In this document: one piece after another, positions 47,792 to 54,867 of the stretch
How positions within the stretch are numbered: position 1 is the first letter of the stretch
How the letters are laid out: each line of letters begins with the position of its first letter
Source: Purshia tridentata
Taxonomy: Eukaryota; Streptophyta; Magnoliopsida; Rosales; Rosaceae
Assembly (NCBI GenBank): GCA_003254885.1
Contig: QANT01005961.1
Coordinates: 1-54,867, forward strand
Length of the DNA stretch: 54,867 bases
Reading direction: 5' to 3'
Program-made: the position numbers and the translations under genes
Notes under the pieces: generated by a model
Databases searched by the model: none
What the model was told of the DNA's origin: nothing
Seen by the model: the letters and a program-made list of their open reading frames with translations, nothing else

Positions 47792-50700
47792 TTAATCTAA
47801 TTTGGCGTATCCCATCGAAGAAGAAAACTTGGGCATTTTCAACCACCGTCGACGAAAATGCCCAAATCCATGGATTTTAATTCGGGATCGGATTCTCTTG
47901 ATCTTTCTGCTCAACTCATTATATCTTCGTTTTAGGACGTTGGATTTTGATAAATGGACCAGTTTGCTCATACATTTAAATCCTGCATTTGCTTGAAATC
48001 AAATAATGTATAAATTATAACCGGATTTTAAGGCAATTATGCACATAGTCTACTGATAAAAACCAATTATTATATCCTTATATGGATTCTGTTTTTATAG
48101 CTTTCTTAATGCTCTATTTTCTATAGATGGCAGGGAATGGGTGATAATAAATTTTTTGTTTATGTTTTAAATAGATAAAAAGAAGAATAAATGAGTGGTA
48201 ATGCGTTTATTGAAATATGAAAGCTAAAAGGATACCTTGAACCTTGTCCTTGTGGTTTCTCGCTTCTTCTTCTTCTTCTTCTTCTTCGCCTTCTTCCATG
48301 TGTCGCTTATGCAGGACCTGCAAGTGTGTAAAGAATATTAGCGTTCTCTTGTTTTGCCATGTAATCTTTTGATAGTTAGAGAAAATGAAAGAGATTTTCT
48401 GATGGTGGAATTTAGTCTTGGGTTGCTTTGATATTTAATGATTGCAGTTCTGTACCTCAACTAGACCATCCAAACGCTTTCTCATCCTTCTCTGAATAAA
48501 ACCTCTGGTGCTCTGGTTGAACAATCTTGTCAGCCATAGATGTAACGATTCCAATACTTAACAATATCTTGAATAAAAGAAAAAATTTTACAGCAAGGAA
48601 AAAGAAAAAAAGAACAAAATGGTAGAATTATTACCTTTACGTGGTATTTAACATAGGCATAGAAGTTTAGTAAACTCCATACAATCTTGTCTATTCTTTT
48701 ACCTTCGACATGACTTGATGAAATATCTGCGAATAAGTTGATACCAAATTAGATTGAGTCTACCAAACTTTATCTAGTATATGGAATGCCAACCATAGAA
48801 AGGGATAACAATATCTAATGTATTATTTGAATATGCAATTTATAGGTTTATAAAAAGGCATTGTTTCTCCCTATAACTTATATAGTTAGATAATGTATAG
48901 TTCTAAGAGGAAAGTTTACACCTCGAGTACTATCAGTTCCATTTATTTGAACTTATGGTGAACAAATATAGATTTGTTTTATCATAATTTGGTTTCTGCA
49001 CTCAAAGATAGGAGAAGCATATACCAAAAGACACAAATCCTCCATTGGTACTCAGATCTTCAAAATGTTCTCCTCTTAACTCTGGAGGTGGAATGGGTGA
49101 CCAGCAACAAGGAGGTGCTTTGGCCCATTTTTTGGAACTTCCAACATCCATAAGTTCCTGTCTCCATTCCCAGAAGGGTATACAAAGAGAAAATCGAGAA
49201 AAATAAAAAAGTGAAACAATTATCGTAAGGAATAGCAAGAAGGGTGTGATTTCATTACTAGTTTATGGAAAATCTTTAGTTCACTGTATCAGACACAAAC
49301 CTGAAAGAAGGCTGTTGCAATAATGACATCTGATTTGTCTTTCAAACGTATTGGGAATACTGCTATAATTTTCTGTGGCTGTCAAAACATGAATATCGTC
49401 ATTGTAAACCATGCATTAGAATGTATAGAGTAAATAGATCATAATAGTTTCAGGTGCTGATGCCTGGAATTTGGTTAACGCATTGTTGAATGACCGCGAT
49501 GGTTTCTGGTCATGTTTGATGCAATCGTGGAAAAGTAAATATAGAAATGTTGCCACCTTAGAAACTATGTTCAGATATTTCTATCATTTTGTTTAACTGT
49601 ATTTTCTGGGAATTTGTCAGCATACTGGAAATGGAAGATGGCTTTCCCCACTTTCCTTTACAGAACTAGTTTGAACTAAGATGAAAAGTTTCTGTTGCTA
49701 GATAAGTAATTATTTATGCATTTGCCTTACATGTGTCTGGAAACTATAGTTGTGCACATATGAAGTAGGGTACATAAAGTTGGTAGGTTGATGGCATTGG
49801 ATGTGTCTAAGCCTGTGAATAAGTACTTTTAGAATCCAGTCTAGGACTGTGATATCCCCACTTTGAAGTAATCCTGAGAAAGTTGTGGCTTGCTGTGCCT
49901 TAGGTGCTAGGAAGAGCTCACATATTACTGGGGGGTCTTATGTATTTATCGGTAAAGTGACAAGCGTTGTTATGCTACTTTTCCAAATACTTTGGTGTTC
50001 TCCTTTGGGCTCTTGTCAGCACTGTTCCTAAAGTAGATATGATAACACTATGAAAATTACCTGTCTAACAATAAAGAAAGGCTCTCCTGGGTGATATACA
50101 AGCTTGATTGGTTTGCACATTCCTTGAAACGTATCGTGGGAGTTGACATTCATCAACATTTCTTTCAGCTGAGAACTTAAGATTACTGCTTGAACAGCAG
50201 AAATCTCAGAAATTACCTTTATAGAATCTGGAGAAGGAAAGAAGAAATTGCATGAATACAATTATGGATATGATTCAAAAAACTTTTAGCATCATTTGAA
50301 CAGTAAATTATTTCCAGCTTACCTTAAGCAATTTTCATATTCTCATATTATTACTCAATAACCAATTAGTTGGAAAAAGATGATCACTTGCATAAATTAT
50401 GCTTCAAAATCTCAAAGGTGATGCACTTTCACCAACGTGATTATTTTGTTCAACATGTTCCTGCAACTATTCTTTTCACTTGTTAATTATTTTACTGTTT
50501 TTGTTCATTCTCTAGTAGAAATCATTCATGAATTAAGTCTACTGATTATCAACTCTGTTTCCTTCAACTAACCAACTTAATTGATAACTTTTGCATCTTT
50601 ATATAATGAATGCCTGGTTTAAGGGAGAGGAGAAAAAAAACCTTGGAATTCAAGAAAGCATTATTAGTGTAAGTGGTTATAAAATTTCATTACTTTGTTT

Positions 50701-53405
50701 ATTTTCGTTCTTTTGGATATCAAAATGATAATGAAGTTGTCAATGTAACAGCAAGGAAAATTTACTCTGTGTACTGACTAATAAAAGCAGATGCTCATGC
50801 ATTAAGAAATGTCTACAATTAAAATAAATCATATGTTAAAATGCTTTTATATATTATTATGGTGATGTGAAGGATTATCAAACCTTTTCCACTTGGAATT
50901 TTAGAAAAATCAAGTCTTAAAGTAAGCTGGTGTCCTTCTTTTGCAGGTTCAGTGATCTCCACAACTTCAGGACAAATTCTCTTCACCAACTGTTTAGTAT
51001 AATGTGAAAGCCCACATTGCAGCTGCACTCCTTGAGAAAGTAGTGGGGTTGATACTGACAAGTATGTATGGTATGTATCTGATGCTGAAGACTGTTACAT
51101 TACAGGACAATCATCAGAAGAGTTCTCAAAATACTTGCTTGAAATCCCATAGGATTCTGTATGGATCACTCACACACAAATGCTCACACATTCTTTTACC
51201 CAAACATGAAGGTGTTATCCCACTAAAAATTGATTCTTAAAAGAAAAATAAAAACTGTTTTCAGAATTCTTGCAAGATATATTGCCCAAGTCTTCATTAC
51301 TAGCTTCACAATCATGACGAGATAGCTAATTAAATTCCCAGATCCTTAAATGTTAATCATGGTTTTAAATTTTAGCCTTTTGGGTGAATTGAATATGATG
51401 ATGCATGATAAACAATGTGCTTGATGCTTTATATTGAAGACTTTGACTGATACTAAGGAATCAGAAAATAAACATTGAACGCAGAGACTGACTAGAATAT
51501 TCCAGGTTCAGTATGTGAATGCTGAGGATTTTACCTGGATATGGTATTCCACAGACCCAAATTCATACAAGCGATGATCAATCTCTATGGACTTGTTGGC
51601 ACTGTTATGGAAGCAACAAAACCGATCATCAGAATGAGTTTGAAAGAGCTGACAGCATAAATGTTTCACTCATTTTGGGTACCAAGTGTACTGAAGAAAA
51701 TTGAACAGTAGACTATAAAAGCTTTAAACATTATATTTCCTCTACTTCCAGAGTTAAAATTCTACTTTACTGTTGTCTCCATCCATATGGACCAATAGTA
51801 CAGTAGAACATTTTTTTTTAAATTCCAAGCGTAATGAAATTGTTGAATAAGTTATTCACATTGAAACGCCGGAAGCATTACATATACACACGACATTGAT
51901 TCCGAAAAGTGTGATGTAATCATATAAATTTTGTAGACTTCTAGCAAATTTATGCTTCCTTAGTCTGTCGGAAACATTAACAAGTGTTTTTTCTTTTTTT
52001 TTGAATTTTTTAGGAATTAGAGGTCCATATTTTTTTTTTATTGGTGAAATGGGGGCCAGAGGCCAAAACAGATACAAAGAAGAAAAACTAGCCATAGACA
52101 AAACAAAAACTGGAAACACCAGCAGCATCATCAGAATTAGAGGTCCATATTTGATTCAAGAGAATATTACATTTGTATTAGTTTGCTCCTAAGACTTTCA
52201 ATTTGGAAAATTAAAGTTATTGACTTTTCAATTTTTCCAATTGAGATAATTTCGTTAATTTGCTTGATGTTCATCCAAAGTTCCATTTACACAAAGTCAA
52301 ATGCACATCACAAAGGGTCTTTATTGAAGGAAAAATGGTAGTCACGTGCCTATAACTTGTATCAATTTACCAAGCAAATTGACGAAATTATCTCAATTGG
52401 AAAAATTGAAAAGTCAAGTATCTTTAATTTTTTAAATTGGAAGTCTGAGAATCAAACTGATATAAGTGCAATAGTATGGGGAGCAAAGAACCAGCCCTTC
52501 TGACTAGGAATTCCCCTTCTAACCATTTTTTAAATTTTACAATATGATGCTGAACATGACTTTTTTTTTCCCATGTGGTGGAACCATACAGGTTCCTCCT
52601 ACCCATAACTTACTGCTGACACATGCTTGTCTACCTGGAAACCACATCTTCCTGTCCGCCAAATTCCTACCATGTATGTGTCTTGTAATAATTTCTTGCT
52701 ATGATATTTTATTTCATATTGTCAACAATTTCGTAAAATCTATCATTTTGGCTGTACGTTTTATGAAAAAGATTTATGACGTGAAATTTCCTTCATATAT
52801 TTCTTGATATTAAATTTCACTCTTTCTATACTTGTGGAAGAGGCACCGTTTCTGTAACTCTCTCTGACAATGGCTTGCAAGAAACTACCTTGTTATATCA
52901 TGATGAATGCAATTGTTGTTTTCTGCTACTTCAGAAAATAAGCTGTTTCATCAATGGCTAATAGCTTAGGCTGTTGTGTGTAAATTTAGTTAGTTTTGAA
53001 CATTTAAGACAGATTTTGGATATGATTAGTGGCTTAACATGCAAACTGATTATAACTGGTAGCACAAATAGTTCACTGTTTTATATATTTTCAAGCATGC
53101 AGAATTTCCTCTAATATATTATGTTCTTAACTCAAAATTCAATTTTCTTATAGAAAAACAGATGTTAATAATTTTTAATGAGCAATAGTGCCTTACACCA
53201 AATTTTTTTTTGTGGTGGCTGAGATGTACATGTAGTAAAAGGAGATCAAGTGTTATGAGTTGTGGTCATGCAACAAATGTATCATTGCAATTTTGCAGAG
53301 ATCTTGTTATTCAGGCACTGTAAGCATAAAAAATTAACATACTTACTTGTACAGTTTGAGCAGGATTTGCTTCAAAGCTGGGGATGCCCTCTCAAAGCAT
53401 GCCAT
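47792..53405 (-). CDS. ARPC2B: Arp2/3 complex subunit 2B (34-kDa subunit)
   Basis: Ten exons in transcript order, 53405-53347, 51601-51535, 51091-50884, 50227-50061, 49372-49301, 49157-49025, 48726-48635, 48512-48456, 48317-48236 and 47982-47792, give 375 residues, all phases consistent. The N-terminus is MACFERASPALKQILLKLY, then EIDHRLYEFGSVEYHIQ, LSVSTPLLSQGVQLQCGLSH, LKEMLMNVNSHDTFQGM, KPIKLVYHPGEPFFIVRQ, KAPPCCWSPIPPPELRGEHF, RGFIQRRMRKRLDGLVE and the end RRRWLKMPKFSSSMGYAKLD. This matches the plant-specific long C-terminus of ARPC2B, a paralogue of ARPC2A/DIS2. ARPC2 with ARPC4 forms the core of the Arp2/3 actin-nucleating complex. Exon 9 carries a GAA microsatellite giving eight Glu in a row. 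The first intron (1.7 kb) holds two repeat insertions. B rather than A is judged from the N-terminus. Confidence 0.93.
48263..48287 (-). repeat. Coding (GAA)8 microsatellite in ARPC2B exon 9
   Basis: Eight GAA codons (CTT on plus) giving a polyglutamate run within MEEG(E)8ARN. Length variation here would change the protein without breaking the frame. Confidence 0.9.
52014..52152 (-). mobile_element. 5'-truncated retroelement tail with 19-bp target-site duplication
   Basis: GAATTAGAGGTCCATATTT occurs at 52014-52032 and again at 52134-52152. Between them is about 100 bp that, on the minus strand, ends CACCAATAAAAAAAAA next to the first copy. Poly-A at one end plus a long perfect target duplication is the signature of LINE- or SINE-type insertion. 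It lies in ARPC2B intron 1, in the sense orientation of the gene. Confidence 0.75.
52165..52473. mobile_element. 309-bp MITE-like foldback element in ARPC2B intron 1
   Basis: The left arm (about 52165-52275) and the reverse complement of the right arm (about 52365-52473) align over about 105 bp. They share TTGACTTTTCAATTTTTCCA and ATTGAGATAATTTCGT.AATT, while the terminal 45 bp are more diverged (TATTACATTTGTATTAGTTT versus TATTGCACTTATATCAGTTT). No coding capacity. Target-site duplication not resolved. Confidence 0.82.
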
Positions 53406-54471
53406 CCTGAGAAATATCCACCTCCCTCTCTGTCTCTCTTTCTCCTCAAAAATGGGTGGTGGGATGTATAGTGTGATATACAATGTCACACCCAAACTAC
53501 TTTTGGTCCTTTTGGAGATCATGAACTTTGAGTAAAATTTAAGTTCAATGTTGCACTCAAGTTAGCAACCTCTGAAGCAAGTATACCTACTCTACTCTCC
53601 CTTTCTCTGCTGCTACCTTGTTGAAAAAAACATACTAAAGTGATTTCCTGTCAGTATCCTCATCTTAGTAGATTTTGTTTATTTTTACTCTTACATGCAA
53701 TCTAAGTTATTGAAAATGCATATTGAAGTAATATCTTCTTTTGCAATATATCTGGACAATATGTGTGTATAGGTTAATATTTTCTTTTTAGATATTGGAG
53801 ACCTGACATGTAACTAGACGGTTAATTTAATACTAACTGTTAAATAATAATTCACTTAATCAATGGTTCAGATTGACAGTTTAACAATATAACATATATA
53901 TTTCATTCAAATGCAAGTTTTGTTTTAAATCTTCAATTTGGTCCTTAACACTATTATACATATACATATATATGATTATACGGATTGTGGTTAGCTATTG
54001 AATATTGACTGTTGATGGTTGATTCAATAATCATGTAAGGAAGACTTAAAGCGATGGCAGTGGTTGGGTTGGCATTAGCAATGAATAGGATGGATATCAA
54101 CATGCGGAATGTTTGGCCCCACCGTTCTTTGAAAAGGACTGCTTCAAAAGAATAAAATACTCCCTCTACAAATTACAAGTTAAAATGATTAGTAGATAAC
54201 CACATTGTTGTTAATTTATTGATTCCATTCAAATCATTTTATGATTACAATGATTGGTTCATGGTGCAAGGTGCATCAAACTGATTAGGACCAAAAATGA
54301 TGAATTTTCAGAAGCTTAATCTTAATGTCATCAAGGTCGACCAAGTTAGGTAGTTAGTTAAAGACTTTGAGGTGTAAAAATGTTGGGCAAGTGAAGGCAT
54401 GAAGAAGGTTGGAGTGCGGTAAGGCTTTGCCATCGAAAATATAAAAATTTAAATGTATACTGCCAAGATTC
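53406..54471. other. ARPC2B upstream region, no gene
   Basis: A pyrimidine-rich leader-like run (CTCCCTCTCTGTCTCTCTTTC on plus, about 53422-53441) lies just upstream of the ATG. Beyond that is AT-rich intergenic DNA with no recognised gene. Confidence 0.55.
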
Positions 54472-54815
54472 AAATAAATAAAATAATTCCAACTGTTGGA
54501 TATGGAATTTTTATTTTATTTTATAATTGAACCATTGGCAATATTGTTTAAATTATGTTTAGACCTAATGAATGTCGTAGTCCTTCAATTAGGTAGCTTA
54601 TTTATTTATGGGTACTTTAATTCAATAATCCATTTTAATATGCAATAAGCAAATAAATAAAATAATTCCAACTGTTGGATATGAAAATTTTATTTTATAA
54701 TGAACCATTGGCAGTATTGTTTAAAACATGTTTACACCTAATGAATATGGTAATTCTTCAATTCGGTAGCTTATAGATAATTTAATTCAATAACCCATTT
54801 TAATATGCAATAAGC
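54472..54815. repeat. Two-copy tandem repeat of about 165-179 bp
   Basis: Copy 1 spans 54472-54650 and copy 2 54651-54815. Both start AAATAAATAAAATAATTCCA and end TTAATATGCAATAAGC. They share about 85-90 percent by eye, with small deletions in copy 2. Confidence 0.92.
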
Positions 54816-54867
54816 TTTTTTGACCCTTCCCTCTCAAAACCAAGGAGTTAAATTTCGATTTTGTGGA

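Noticed and set aside
53810..53900. Repeat-like sequence GACGGTTAATTTAATACTAACTG and following inverted motifs
   Set aside because: Weak inverted similarity (GGTTAATTT.../...ACAGTTTAAC) typical of dispersed AT-rich repeats; ends and copies could not be defined from this window.

Overview
The window looks like nuclear DNA from a dicot plant. It is AT-rich, its genes are broken by many GT-AG introns, microsatellites and MITE-like repeats are common, and every recognisable product is a plant family (PGR5, eIF(iso)4E, WIYLD-type SUVR methyltransferase, caleosin, ARPC2B, a plant PPR protein). A woody rosid, perhaps Rosaceae, would fit, but that is a guess. Two N bases (4927 and 8175), both in low-complexity or duplicated sequence, suggest a draft assembly.

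Layout. 1-3153: upstream DNA with a 140-bp tandem duplication and a probable 5'UTR exon. 3154-5565 (+): DUF3527 gene. 7.4-24.6 kb: a large tandem duplication carrying two SUVR1/2/4-type histone methyltransferase genes (copy A 11589-16334, copy B 20401-24103) together with promoters, non-coding first exons, 3' flanks and a broken fragment of ribosomal protein S15a. Inside each SUVR gene, an 89-codon exon with its intron is itself tandemly repeated, three times in A and twice plus a truncated tail in B. 25219-27696 (+): RPL23 (uL14) with telo-box and GGCCCA promoter motifs and a three-copy repeat in intron 2. 28785-29908 (+): HAD-type acid phosphatase. 30407-31966 (-): caleosin/peroxygenase. 34295-37307 (+): eIF(iso)4E. 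38083-39036 (-): PGR5. 41431-42807 (-): PPR protein. 43101-44345: probable nested DNA transposons. 44842-45708 (+): DUF716 membrane protein. 47792-53405 (-): ARPC2B, ten coding exons, with a retroelement tail and a MITE in intron 1. 53406-54867: no gene seen, ending in a two-copy tandem repeat.

The genes are unrelated housekeeping or family genes, as expected in a plant chromosome, and do not form a pathway. The exceptional part is the SUVR block, where gene-level and exon-level tandem duplication are nested. I found no RNA genes or CRISPR arrays. Exon borders were placed by eye from GT/AG sites, reading-frame continuity and family knowledge; all coding models close in frame. Transcript ends are not defined.
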